Positions 25,897 to 34,860 of a stretch of DNA of 64,000 nucleotides are shown piece by piece; positions within the stretch are counted from its first letter, which is position 1, and every line of letters begins with the position of its first letter. The notes below the pieces were generated by a model that was not told where the DNA came from, ran no database searches, and worked only from the letters and a program-made list of their open reading frames with translations. The stretch is taken from positions 1 through 64,000 of the forward strand of contig REAP01000025.1 of the NCBI GenBank assembly GCA_004294385.1, read 5' to 3'. A program made the translations under genes and the position numbers. Source of the DNA: Oscillatoriales cyanobacterium. Its GTDB lineage: Bacteria; Cyanobacteriota; Cyanobacteriia; Cyanobacteriales; Microcoleaceae.

Positions 25897-28497
25897 ATGA
25901 CACAAACATCTCAAAACTGGCAAACTCAACCCTCTCCCCAACCCCCAGCTTGGCTAATCCAAGCTGTCAACAAACACGCCCCCGAACTCCCCGGAAAATA
26001 TGCCGCCGCACTTCTCTGGTGTAGAGGAATCCAAAACCCAGAACAAATACCCGGATTCTTAAATCCCAAACTTTATCAACCAGCAAGTCCCTGGGAATTC
26101 GGGCAAGAAATGAACTGGGCGATAGACAGAATTCAGCAAGCACGAAACAGCGGTGAAAAAATAACAATTTGGGGAGATTTCGATGCTGATGGTATTACCT
26201 CAACCTCAGTTTTGTGGGATGGATTGGGAGAGTTTTTTGCTCAAAATGACCGACTAACTTATTATATTCCCAACCGCTTAACCGAGTCTCACGGTCTGAA
26301 TGTTCCAGGAATAGACAACTTAGCAAAATCGGGAATTAGCCTAATTATCACCTGCGATACTGGTAGTACAAACATCGCCGAAATCGAATATGCCAATAGT
26401 TTAAACATAGATATAATTATTACTGACCATCATACCTTGCCGGACGATCGCCCTCCCGCAACAGCCATCATCAATCCCCGCTACTTTCCGCCAAATCATC
26501 CACTCTTTCACCTATCCGGTGTCGCCGTAGCCTACAAATTAATCGAAGCATTATATCAAACTTTGCCAGATATCCCGCAGCGTCCTTTACAAGACTTATT
26601 GGAGTTAGTCGCGATCGGGCTAATTGCCGATTTAGTCCAACTCACAGGAGACTGTCGCTACCTAGCACAATTAGGCATAGAACAACTACAAAAACAAATA
26701 AACAATCCCACTCGTCCGGGAGTTGCAAAATTGCTCGAACTGTGCAAGAAAAATGGCGATCGCCCCACGGACATTTCCTTCGGCCTCGGCCCCCGAATCA
26801 ACGCCGTTAGTCGCATCCAAGGCGACGCCAGTTTCTGCGTAGAACTCCTCACCAGCCGTGACAAAAAACGCTGCGAAGAACTAGCACTTTTAACCGAAAT
26901 TGCCAACTCCCGACGCAAATCTTTACAAAAAGATGTTGCCAAAGATGCAGCGGCAAAATTAGCCCAACTTGACCTATCTACCACGAGTGCGATCGTCCTC
27001 GCTGACCCCCAATGGGCCGTAGGAGTATTAGGATTAGTAGCAGGACAAATCGCCCAAGAATACGGCCGCCCTGTAATTCTATTCAGCACAGAAGGAACAG
27101 CAGAAATCAACGAAAGTCCTCCAGAAACAGAATTTATCGAATCCTTCGACATCGCCGATTCAGAACCAGAATTACCAACAGATACTCAATCGAAAACTTG
27201 TGCTGAGCGAAGCCGAAGTATCCAAAATCCAAAATCTAAAATTGCCCGTGGTTCTGCCCGTTCTGCAAATCAAATTGACCTTTATCAATTAGTTAAAGAC
27301 CAAGCACATTTATTGGATAGATTCGGCGGTCATCCCTTCGCGGCAGGCTTGAGTCTCCCCGTTGAAAACATCCCCTTATTTACCGATGCCGTAAATCAGC
27401 AACTGCGACAAAAATACAGCACTGAAAGTTTAACATCCGCCCCCGTTCAAGCCGACCTGACAATTAGTGTTTCTGAATTAGGAAAAGAGTTATTTCAAGA
27501 ACTAAAATTGCTCGAACCCTGCGGCATGGGGAATCCTGCACCTAAATTGCTAATTGAAAACTGCTGGTTTGAAAATGTTTGGAATCAAAAAATCAAAGAT
27601 TTGAAAGGACAAAAAATAGAATATATCAAAACACAATTTACAATTTGGGATGAATCTAGCAATGGGGGATTTCGCGGGATTTGGTGGGGACATTACCAAG
27701 ATGAGGTTCCTCAAGGTCGGTGTGATGCTGTAGTGGAACTAGACTTTAATACATATGAAACAAAGTATGAAGTGCGGCTGATAGCAGTGCGTTCCCGTAA
27801 GGTCGAAAACCAAATCAACCCGACCCATCAAATAGATTGGATCGTAGACTGGCGCAATAGAAATAACGATGAAGAGTTATTAGCAGCTAACATAAACTTA
27901 GGATCTCAAATGCCAGGAGAAAATTTAGTTGATAATTCAGAAATATGCGATCGCCAAAACTCCCTGATCCTCCAAGAATGCCCCGCAAGTTGGGACGAAC
28001 TACGAATCTGGTTTAGACAAGCACGGCACAATCAACAAAAACTGGCTATGACCTATACCCTACCCCCAACCGTACCCCCAGTGCAAATCTGGGAACAACT
28101 AATCGGCATCGCCAAATATCTCAGCCGCACCACCAAACCAGTCACCAGACAACAACTCCGCCAAAAACTCGGCATCAGCGACACATCCCTGCAACTGGGA
28201 TTCAAAACCCTAACCTATCTTGGTTTCAAAGTCAATTATCGCGATCGGGCTTTTCACATCACCAGACAATCCGAAACCGGAAACGCCCAAAAAACCGGGA
28301 ATAAAGGAGACAAATTCCTCCAACCCTTATCTTCTAACTCATCTAGCCAACTCGCCCACTCCGCAGCGCAATTCCTAGCAGCAGTCTCAGAAGAACAATT
28401 CCGGCGCAAATATTTCTGTGAAGTACCCCTGTCCACTATTCAATCTATCGCCAGAGAGACTTTTTTTTCAGAAGATTCCACAGCAATTCCCTTGTGA
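25897..28497 (+). CDS. recJ: Single-stranded-DNA-specific exonuclease RecJ
   Basis: A 5'-3' ssDNA exonuclease of recombinational and mismatch repair. The DHH core motifs are present: GDFDADGITST (about residues 93-103), TDHHT near residue 172, a GLxADL-type motif near residue 245, and the DHHA1 motif GGHPFAAGL near residue 470. Length is 866 aa; a C-terminal winged-helix-like tail follows. Residues about 398-448 form an acidic, low-complexity insertion ending in a repeat-encoded AERSRS peptide, just before the conserved ARGSARS segment. The last sense codon and stop (TTG TGA) lie at the right terminus of a TnpB element, so the native C-terminus may be longer. ATG at 25897. Confidence 0.92.
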   Translation: MTQTSQNWQTQPSPQPPAWLIQAVNKHAPELPGKYAAALLWCRGIQNPEQIPGFLNPKLYQPASPWEFGQEMNWAIDRIQQARNSGEKITIWGDFDADGITSTSVLWDGLGEFFAQNDRLTYYIPNRLTESHGLNVPGIDNLAKSGISLIITCDTGSTNIAEIEYANSLNIDIIITDHHTLPDDRPPATAIINPRYFPPNHPLFHLSGVAVAYKLIEALYQTLPDIPQRPLQDLLELVAIGLIADLVQLTGDCRYLAQLGIEQLQKQINNPTRPGVAKLLELCKKNGDRPTDISFGLGPRINAVSRIQGDASFCVELLTSRDKKRCEELALLTEIANSRRKSLQKDVAKDAAAKLAQLDLSTTSAIVLADPQWAVGVLGLVAGQIAQEYGRPVILFSTEGTAEINESPPETEFIESFDIADSEPELPTDTQSKTCAERSRSIQNPKSKIARGSARSANQIDLYQLVKDQAHLLDRFGGHPFAAGLSLPVENIPLFTDAVNQQLRQKYSTESLTSAPVQADLTISVSELGKELFQELKLLEPCGMGNPAPKLLIENCWFENVWNQKIKDLKGQKIEYIKTQFTIWDESSNGGFRGIWWGHYQDEVPQGRCDAVVELDFNTYETKYEVRLIAVRSRKVENQINPTHQIDWIVDWRNRNNDEELLAANINLGSQMPGENLVDNSEICDRQNSLILQECPASWDELRIWFRQARHNQQKLAMTYTLPPTVPPVQIWEQLIGIAKYLSRTTKPVTRQQLRQKLGISDTSLQLGFKTLTYLGFKVNYRDRAFHITRQSETGNAQKTGNKGDKFLQPLSSNSSSQLAHSAAQFLAAVSEEQFRRKYFCEVPLSTIQSIARETFFSEDSTAIPL
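27198..27244. repeat. Dispersed repeat inserted in frame in recJ
   Basis: A GCTGAGCGAAGCCGAAG core plus the AATCCAAAATCTAAAATT motif found beside many intergenic repeats in this window (for example near 35960 and 50920). It encodes CAERSRSIQNPKSKI within RecJ. Confidence 0.8.
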
Positions 28498-29790
28498 ACT
28501 ACCCAATACTCATCGCTACGCGCTCTTAGTGTGGGCTTCCCAATTCAAGGGCAACAGCCTCGACATTAGTGGACTTGCGCCCATACTGTTTTGGTCTTAC
28601 ATTGCCTCCAAGGGTAGTAACGCTGGTTCCCAACGCCAATATCCGTAAGCCTTCATTTTTGATATTGATTGCTGCATTAATGTCTCTGTCGTGTCGCTTG
28701 CCACAGTGGACACAGTTAAATTCACGTACCGATAGATCCATTTTTGGCAACGACAGTAGAGTATTGGAACACAGGTGAGACGAGGGAAAAAAGCGACCTA
28801 CCTCTAGATAAACTTTACCCTCTGCTTCTGCCTTGTATTTGAGCATAGTGCAGAACATGGACCAACCAGCATCACTGATGGATTTAGCCAGATTATGATT
28901 TTTCACCATGTTCTTTACTGCCAGATTTTCGACCACAATAACTTGGTTTTGGTTAACTATCTTACGGGATAGCTTGTGTCGAAAATCGACCCGGACTCTA
29001 GCTATTTTTGCATGAACTCTAGCTACAGCAAGTCTAGCCTTGCGACGTTTATTAGTAGTTTTATCCTTCTTCCTGGATAGCTTACGCTGTTTGCGTTTGA
29101 GATTGCGCTCATACTTCTTGAGATGCCGAGGGTTCTGGTATTTAGAGCCATCAGAGGTAACTACAAAGTCTAGCAAGCCAAGGTCAATGCCAATAGCCTT
29201 ACCATCTTCATGGGACTCTGGAGTTTCGATACCATCATCCATCAACAACGAGGCATAATAACAACCATCAGGCATTCTAGATACCGTTACAGTTTTTAAT
29301 ATACCAATACAATCGCGATGAATCTTAGCCTTAACTATTCCAAGATTGCCGGGGAATTTAATCTTAGCATCGTTCAGAACTTTAACGTTCTGAGGGTATT
29401 GTATGGATTGTCTACCCTGAGGTTTTTTGAAGGTTGGGTACCCGCCTCGACCATCAAAAAAGTTGATAAAAGCTTGAGACAGATTAAGTACGGACGACTG
29501 GAGACATTGAGAGTAGCATTCTTTCAGCCATTCATGCTCAGTCTTCCAAATGGGGAGCTGTTTCTTCATCGTCAAAGCTGATATGCCCTTCCCAGTGTCT
29601 TTGTAGGTTTGGGACATGGTAGCCAGAGATTGATTCCACACCCAGCGAACACAGCCAAAGGCCTGCGCCAAATGACTTTGTTGCTCGATGCTTGGATAAA
29701 TTCTGACTTTGACCGCCTTCAACACAAGAATATTTATCGCAGTTACCATAACCATGATCACAAAAAATAAGTCAATGGTCAATCAAGGAA
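28494..29790 (-). mobile_element. IS200/IS605-type element with tnpB only
   Basis: A TnpB gene without TnpA. Downstream of its stop, the minus strand reads a subterminal imperfect hairpin (CCCACACT...AGTATTGGG) and ends in TTCAC at 28494-28498, matching the right-end layout of IS605-family elements; the recJ stop sits on this end. The left end was not resolved; it lies upstream of the tnpB start near 29790 or beyond. A scaffold (omega) RNA is expected over the tnpB 3' end, with its guide read from recJ sequence just left of 28494. Boundaries are inferred. Confidence 0.6.
28526..29755 (-). CDS. tnpB: RNA-guided nuclease/transposon protein TnpB
   Basis: About 409 aa. RuvC-like catalytic residues appear in order: D in GIDLGLLDF (about residue 197), E in VVENLAV (about 290) and D in HDRDINAA (about 370). 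The HTH-like N-terminus starts KAVKVRIYPS. The zinc ribbon before the last D is incomplete: the second pair CVHC is intact but the first reads CSNT, where most relatives have CxxC. That could weaken folding or activity. ATG at 29755 is used; TTG at 29782 and downstream GTG/TTG codons are other options. No tnpA nearby. Confidence 0.88.
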   Translation of the reverse strand: MVMVTAINILVLKAVKVRIYPSIEQQSHLAQAFGCVRWVWNQSLATMSQTYKDTGKGISALTMKKQLPIWKTEHEWLKECYSQCLQSSVLNLSQAFINFFDGRGGYPTFKKPQGRQSIQYPQNVKVLNDAKIKFPGNLGIVKAKIHRDCIGILKTVTVSRMPDGCYYASLLMDDGIETPESHEDGKAIGIDLGLLDFVVTSDGSKYQNPRHLKKYERNLKRKQRKLSRKKDKTTNKRRKARLAVARVHAKIARVRVDFRHKLSRKIVNQNQVIVVENLAVKNMVKNHNLAKSISDAGWSMFCTMLKYKAEAEGKVYLEVGRFFPSSHLCSNTLLSLPKMDLSVREFNCVHCGKRHDRDINAAINIKNEGLRILALGTSVTTLGGNVRPKQYGRKSTNVEAVALELGSPH

Positions 29791-29821
29791 GTTGCGATGC
29801 CCTGAGCGTAGTCGAAGGGTT

Positions 29822-29962
29822 CGCCTTCTGATCCACCCGCCCATCTCCCGCTGGCTCTGACGAAAGCTTCTAGTGGACGGGTGGAATCGGCGGCTCACTC
29901 GCATTCATCAAGGGCGTTCATCCGAGGCGGATTGAGCGCGGGGCTTCTACTGGTTCAGCTAA
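29822..29962. other. GC-rich structured intergenic block of unknown origin
   Basis: About 140 bp, clearly more GC-rich than its flanks. A 12-bp stem pairs TCCACCCGCCCA (29830-29841) with TGGACGGGTGGA (about 29874-29885), with one wobble/mismatch, around a ~32-nt loop. A second part contains near-repeats CATTCATC and CGTTCATCC and a GAGCGCGGGGCTTCTACTGG end. It could be the left end of the TnpB element, an orphan scaffold RNA from a lost element, or another dispersed repeat. It lies in a 374-bp gap; the rest is a GTAGTCGAAG repeat and heptamers. Confidence 0.5.
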
Positions 29963-29982
29963 AATAGAAACTATACCAACCT

Positions 29983-30122
29983 TCTTCCTTCTTCCTTCTT
30001 CCTTCTTCCTTCTTCCTGAAACGTTCCCTGAGCCCTTCGACTACGCTCAGGATAAACGCAGTCGTTGGGCCTTCTTCCTTCTTCCTTCTTCCTTCTTCCT
30101 TCTTCCTTCTTCCTTCTTCCTT
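29983..30122. repeat. CTTCTTCC (GGAAGAA) heptamer arrays flanking a GTAGTCGAAG hairpin
   Basis: Two heptamer blocks (29983-30016 and 30072-30122) bracket CCCTGAGCCCTTCGACTACG CTCAGG plus a GATAAACGCAGTCGTTGGGC tail. The same composite (heptamer, hairpin, heptamer) occurs at 34606-34790 and twice at 38908-39084, so it moves or amplifies as a unit. It ends 7 bp before the phosphatase ATG. Confidence 0.9.
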
Positions 30123-30129
30123 AACCCCT

Positions 30130-32310
30130 ATGCTGCTTTGTCCCCGCTGCCAGTTTGAAAATCCCAATCAAAACAAATTTTGTCAACAATGCGGAAATTC
30201 GCTAATTTACAAATTTTGCCAGCAATGCGGCACCCAAGTCGCTGTTAGCGCCAAAGAATGTCAGAATTGTCACACCACAACAGGTCAAGTGTGGCAGGCA
30301 ATTATCTGCGGTCGATCGCATTTGCCAGCAGTCAGCCCAGACGAATTTCCAGAAATACCAGACATTGTTCCAGAAATTGCGCCCATAGCCCATTCCACCC
30401 CAGCCGAACCAATCGACGACCCATTCAACAGTCCCGAAATCGACGAAATGGGAGTCGTAAGTGCGATCGACCCAGAATCCTTTAAAACAAACCAAAAAAG
30501 CACTAATACACCATCAGACAGCGAAATAACCCTATCTCAAAGCAATTTCACAACCGCCCCAGAACCTGAAACCAGCCCGGAAATAGCAGACATCCCCCTC
30601 CAAGCTCCAGATTTCCCCATCCCCAACTCCCAAGATTTAATCCCTTCGCAGCCAGCAGGAACCTACCTAGACAGCCAGCAACGCTACCAACTCCTAGAAA
30701 CCCTGCCACCGAGAAAGCCCTCCGACACAGTAGCCGTAGCAGTATTGGACTGTCAACCGCTGCAAATGTCACCCCTCAAAGCCTTTCTAGCAGCCAATTC
30801 TGCCAGCGTAGCCAAACGAGCCTCCCCCTACACAGCCGCAATCAAACCCAGACAAAACTTGACCGATTCCGCCCTAGAAAAGCTTTGCCAAGGTATAGCC
30901 GAACCTTATCTCGCTCTCCGCTGGGAATTCTCCCACAATCTGCCAGTCATTCACGATAGCTGGTCAGAAAACGAACAAGCAGTGCTCCTGTTAGAAGACT
31001 TCTCCCACTGGCCACCACTGATAGAACGCTGGAGTGAACCCGAAACTTCCACCCAGCAAATTTTATACTGGCTGCACGAAATGACAGAACTGTGGGCAGC
31101 CCTAGAACCTTGGGGTTGTCGCCAAAGTTTGCTGGAACTGACAAATTTGCGAGTTAACCCCGACTCTTTCTCCTCCTTGGCATCTTTGCGGCTGCAACGT
31201 CTCTATCCAGAACCCCCAGACTCAAACTTGCAACTAATAGATTTGGGGCAATTGTGGCAGGTAATATTTAATCAGTCCGATCGCACTCAGTTTGGCGCAC
31301 TACTCGAACTCCTGCAACAAATGTATAGAGGTGAGATTCATACCATAGACGAATTGCGATCGCGCCTAGAAACCGTCCCCCTCGAACTCCAACCCGCACT
31401 AGCCGAAATCTCCACCCAGACACGCTTCCAACTTAGCAACCCCGACCAACCCAGTCCCGACCTTGGCGAAGTCCTAACCCTGCCCATGCCCGTCCAGATG
31501 TACCGCTTGGAAGACGCAGGTATTACCGATGTCGGACTCCAACGAGCTCACAACGAAGACTTCTTCAGCATCTGGACTCAAATCAACAAGCTCGAAACCT
31601 CCTTCGGCCGCACCTTCCAAACCAAAGGGCTGTACATTCTCTGCGACGGCATGGGCGGACACGACAGTGGCGAAGTCGCCAGTCAATTAGCCGCCGAAAC
31701 CCTCAAAGAATTCTTTCAAACCAATTGGGAAAATCAACTACCTTCCTCAGAAACCATCCGCGAAGGAGTTTTATTATCAAACAAAGCCATCTTTGAAATC
31801 AATCAAAAAGAAAGTCGTTCCGGCAGCGGCCGCATGGGCACAACTTTAGTTACAGTCTTAGTTCAAGACACCCAAGTTGCCGTTGCCCACGTCGGTGACA
31901 GCCGCCTCTACCGCCTCAGAAAAGGACACACCCTGGAAAAAATCACCACAGATCACGAAGTAGGACAGCGCGAAATCAAACGCGGAGTTGACCCGGAAAC
32001 CGCATATTCCCGCCCCGACGCCTATCAACTCACTCAAGCCGTCGGTCCGCGAGACAGTAATTTTCTGAAACCTGACGTGCTGTTTTTAGAATTATGTGAA
32101 GATACTTTGTTGATTTTGGCTTCCGACGGTCTGACAGACAATAATTTGTTGGAAACTAACTGGCAAAACTGTCTCGAACCCCTCCTGCACCCACAAGCTG
32201 ATTTGGAACAAGGAGTTGCTAAGTTAATTGAACTAGGCAACAAACACAACGGTCATGACAATATCACAGCAATTGTGATTCGCGCGCAGGTAGGGGCATC
32301 AAGATTTTAG
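30130..32310 (+). CDS. Zinc-ribbon, kinase-like and PP2C phosphatase fusion
   Basis: A 726-aa cytoplasmic regulator. Residues 1-60 hold two zinc ribbons (CPRC...CQQC, then CQQC...CQNC). Residues 65-180 are acidic, Pro/Ser-rich linker. Residues about 184-440 look like a degenerate protein kinase: YQLLETLPP start, a VAVAVL strand lacking the usual Lys, and LQLIDLGQLW in place of a DFG strand; no HRD motif. Residues about 465-720 are a PP2C Ser/Thr phosphatase: GLQRAHNEDF, CDGMGGHDSG, VGDSRLYRL and GHDNITAI, with metal-binding Asp present. ATG at 30130. It probably reverses Ser/Thr phosphorylation; the FHA kinase downstream is a natural partner. Confidence 0.9.
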   Translation: MLLCPRCQFENPNQNKFCQQCGNSLIYKFCQQCGTQVAVSAKECQNCHTTTGQVWQAIICGRSHLPAVSPDEFPEIPDIVPEIAPIAHSTPAEPIDDPFNSPEIDEMGVVSAIDPESFKTNQKSTNTPSDSEITLSQSNFTTAPEPETSPEIADIPLQAPDFPIPNSQDLIPSQPAGTYLDSQQRYQLLETLPPRKPSDTVAVAVLDCQPLQMSPLKAFLAANSASVAKRASPYTAAIKPRQNLTDSALEKLCQGIAEPYLALRWEFSHNLPVIHDSWSENEQAVLLLEDFSHWPPLIERWSEPETSTQQILYWLHEMTELWAALEPWGCRQSLLELTNLRVNPDSFSSLASLRLQRLYPEPPDSNLQLIDLGQLWQVIFNQSDRTQFGALLELLQQMYRGEIHTIDELRSRLETVPLELQPALAEISTQTRFQLSNPDQPSPDLGEVLTLPMPVQMYRLEDAGITDVGLQRAHNEDFFSIWTQINKLETSFGRTFQTKGLYILCDGMGGHDSGEVASQLAAETLKEFFQTNWENQLPSSETIREGVLLSNKAIFEINQKESRSGSGRMGTTLVTVLVQDTQVAVAHVGDSRLYRLRKGHTLEKITTDHEVGQREIKRGVDPETAYSRPDAYQLTQAVGPRDSNFLKPDVLFLELCEDTLLILASDGLTDNNLLETNWQNCLEPLLHPQADLEQGVAKLIELGNKHNGHDNITAIVIRAQVGASRF

Positions 32311-32996
32311 CCTTGTGATGCTGTCAACTTTCTCTTGGCAGCCCCCAAGCCAGCGGCCGCCAGAGTTAAACCCGCAATTGTTGCAGGTTCGGGAACAGCC
32401 TCTGAGTTTTCAGGGCTGGGCTTGATTTCCTCTACTATCAAATATCCGCCGTTGGTGGATTTTCCGTTTGATTGTCCAAAAGCTGATTGTATCCAACTAA
32501 TTGTGTTTCCCCCTCCACCTAAACCCCCGCCAAATATTCCCAAAGCTGGCAGAGTGCGATAATTACCAAAAGCCCATTGATCTGCTAATTGAGCGATAAT
32601 TCCACTGCGTGAAACATCATAGACAATTCGTGTTTTGATGGGATCGACCGCCGCCCACAGCAAAGGAGAAAGCAATGTACCCCCGCCCCCTGCACTCGCT
32701 TGAGACAAATTCCACGATCGCCCGAATACGGTTGCAGAAAAGCTTGTGAGCGCAAACCATTGATTGCTAGCTTTTATTTCTAGGGGCGGCAGTGAGAAGC
32801 TAGACAAAATAGTTTCTTGATAAGGAGTCGAGCCATCATAGCTGAAGGAGCCTTCACCTACTAGAGAGTTAGTGGAATCAAAAAAACTTAAACTAAAATT
32901 AAGTGAGGCCCCCTGTGCTGAGTTGACCCCAGTCAAGGCAAATCCCAGAACAGTAGCTGTCACAGCTACACCAAATTTACGTAAGATATTAGTCAT
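32307..32996 (-). CDS. PEP-CTERM sorting-domain protein
   Basis: A 229-aa exported protein. The N-terminal signal peptide (about residues 8-29) ends near AQGAS. The central ~165 residues are beta-rich with many Ser/Gly, and the C-terminus has VPEPATIAGLTLAAAGLGAAKRK: the PEP motif, a membrane helix and basic residues recognised by exosortase-type sorting. No catalytic motif. It likely ends up on the cell surface or in extracellular polymer. Its stop overlaps the convergent phosphatase stop by 4 bp. ATG at 32996. Confidence 0.9.
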   Translation of the reverse strand: MTNILRKFGVAVTATVLGFALTGVNSAQGASLNFSLSFFDSTNSLVGEGSFSYDGSTPYQETILSSFSLPPLEIKASNQWFALTSFSATVFGRSWNLSQASAGGGGTLLSPLLWAAVDPIKTRIVYDVSRSGIIAQLADQWAFGNYRTLPALGIFGGGLGGGGNTISWIQSAFGQSNGKSTNGGYLIVEEIKPSPENSEAVPEPATIAGLTLAAAGLGAAKRKLTASQG

Positions 32997-33357
32997 TGTT
33001 CACCTAATTTTTGTGTTGTCAAGTTTTGAATCGAGCGGTTTTACTTTTAAACTCAATCTGCTTATGAGTAATATTACAGATGAATGCCGCCGATAAAAAT
33101 TCGCAACTAAAATGTTTACCGAATCTTTAATAAAAATTACGATATTATAAAGATTTGATGAAATTAACGGCTGAAATAGGCGAATCAGCGTGTGTGTCCT
33201 TAGTTGCTTCTTGTTAAGAATGAAAAACTATAGGTTAAAACTTACAATAGTTTATTAATTTTTAATTTTTAATTGCTTTATGCCGCATACTCTAAACCTG
33301 TAAATTATCGATCGCCCGCCACTGCCAAAAAACGGATCTCAACCACATCAATTGAAA
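32997..33357. other. Divergent intergenic region, 361 bp
   Basis: AT-rich DNA between the PEP-CTERM gene (minus) and the FHA kinase gene (plus), presumably holding both promoters. No repeats or RNA structures were recognised. Confidence 0.45.
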
Positions 33358-34599
33358 ATGCTGCTGACCCTTTTAGATCCAGAACAAAATACCCCCTTGC
33401 AACAGTGGAGTTTTGAGAGCGAATCCATTGTTCGCATCGGCCGTTCTCCTGAAAATAACATTGTGATTCCCAATGCTCTAGTCTCTCGGATGCACCTGGA
33501 ATTGCAAAGAATTAAAAGCGGTGTCTCCAGTCAGTGGTATTTAGTCAATTCTGGGACAAATGGCACTTTTGTGAATGGTATGCCCCTGTCTCAGGGATGG
33601 ATATCTGACGGTGCTTTGATCCAGTTAGCACGGGGCGGCCCACTTCTGCATTTCCAAGTTACTACCATTGAACTTGGGGGCAAAATCGGAATGATGCCTC
33701 CCATGACTCGCCCCTCCCCGCTGTGCACCCACGCCGGGAACCCACCTGGTAATTTATTCTGCATTCACTGTGGCGAACCGGTGAAAGTCGATCGCACTGT
33801 GCAACACTACCAAGTGCTAAGAACTTTAGGTCAAGGCGGTATGGGGACAACTACTTTAGCCTGGGACAAAGAGAAAGCTAAAGCCCAAAAACCCGGAAGT
33901 TCCCCCGCAGATTCTCTGGTAGTTCTCAAGGAAATGAATGCTGACATGGCACAAATTGCCAAAGCTCAAGAACTGTTTGAACGAGAAGCCAAGACCCTCA
34001 AATTGCTCAACCATCCGGGAATTCCTAAGTTTTTCGACTTTTTTGTCGAGGGTGGCAAAAAATACTTGGTCATGGAAATGCTCCACGGCGAAGATTTAGA
34101 AAAACGCATCTATAACCGTGGCCCAGTTCCTCCCCAGCAGGCCATAGAGTGGATGATTCAAACCTGTGAGGTTTTGGACTACATTCACTCTCAAAAACCC
34201 CCCATCGTCCACCGGGATATTAAACCTGCTAATTTGCTAGTGCGACATCGAGACAATAGCATTTCGGTTCTAGACTTTGGCGCAGTCAAAGAAATTGGGA
34301 CTCCCCCGGGCACTCGCATCGGCGTTGAAGGTTATACAGCGCCTGAGCAAGACCGGGGACAGCCTCTTCCTCAGTCAGATTTATATGCTATTGGGCCTAC
34401 TTTAATTTTTTTGCTGACAGCAAGCAGCCCTCAAAAGTATTACGGTAAGATAGCTGGAGGTTATGGTTTTAAGCTCGAAAATATTCCCACCATCGTACCA
34501 AAATTGCGAGATATCATCTTGAAAACGACGGCTGCTAAGCCTGGGGACCGATTTCAAACCGCTAAACAATTAGCTCAATCTTTATCAGCTTGCCTTTGA
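33358..34599 (+). CDS. FHA-domain serine/threonine protein kinase
   Basis: A 413-aa signalling kinase. Residues about 1-105 form an FHA phosphothreonine-binding domain (IGRSPENNIVIPN, SRMHLEL, NGTFVNG). Residues ~122-141 carry a single CxnC...CIHC zinc-ribbon-like stretch. Then comes a Hanks-type kinase: GQGGMG near residue 158, VVLK near 190, HRDIKPANL near 284, DFG near 305 and an activation segment GYTAPEQ. All catalytic residues are present. ATG at 33358 is preferred over TTG at 33352. Together with the phosphatase at 30130 it makes a kinase/phosphatase pair sharing zinc-ribbon architecture. Confidence 0.93.
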   Translation: MLLTLLDPEQNTPLQQWSFESESIVRIGRSPENNIVIPNALVSRMHLELQRIKSGVSSQWYLVNSGTNGTFVNGMPLSQGWISDGALIQLARGGPLLHFQVTTIELGGKIGMMPPMTRPSPLCTHAGNPPGNLFCIHCGEPVKVDRTVQHYQVLRTLGQGGMGTTTLAWDKEKAKAQKPGSSPADSLVVLKEMNADMAQIAKAQELFEREAKTLKLLNHPGIPKFFDFFVEGGKKYLVMEMLHGEDLEKRIYNRGPVPPQQAIEWMIQTCEVLDYIHSQKPPIVHRDIKPANLLVRHRDNSISVLDFGAVKEIGTPPGTRIGVEGYTAPEQDRGQPLPQSDLYAIGPTLIFLLTASSPQKYYGKIAGGYGFKLENIPTIVPKLRDIILKTTAAKPGDRFQTAKQLAQSLSACL

Positions 34600-34602
34600 T
34601 GG

Positions 34603-34792
34603 ATGTTGAAGGAAGAAGGAAGAAGGAAGAAGGAAGAAGCAAGAAGGAAGAAGGAAGAAGGAAGGCCCAACGACTGCGTTTATCCTGAGCGTAGTCGAAG
34701 GGCTCAGGGAACGCTTCAGGAAAGGAAGAAGGAAGAAGGAAGAAGGCCCTTCGAGTCCGCTGGCCCAAGCGCTTCAGGAAGAAGGAAGAAGT
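34603..34792. repeat. Composite GGAAGAA heptamer / GTAGTCGAAG hairpin repeat
   Basis: Heptamers at 34606-34662 and 34722-34745 flank GCCCAACGACTGCGTTTATC plus CTGAGCGTAGTCGAAGGGCTCAG. Same composite as at 29983 and 38908. It follows the kinase stop directly. Confidence 0.9.
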
Positions 34793-34860
34793 TATTTTTT
34801 CTCAATGCTCAATTCCTGACTATCCTGATTGTCCTGATTGTCCTGATTTTCCTTGTCGTC

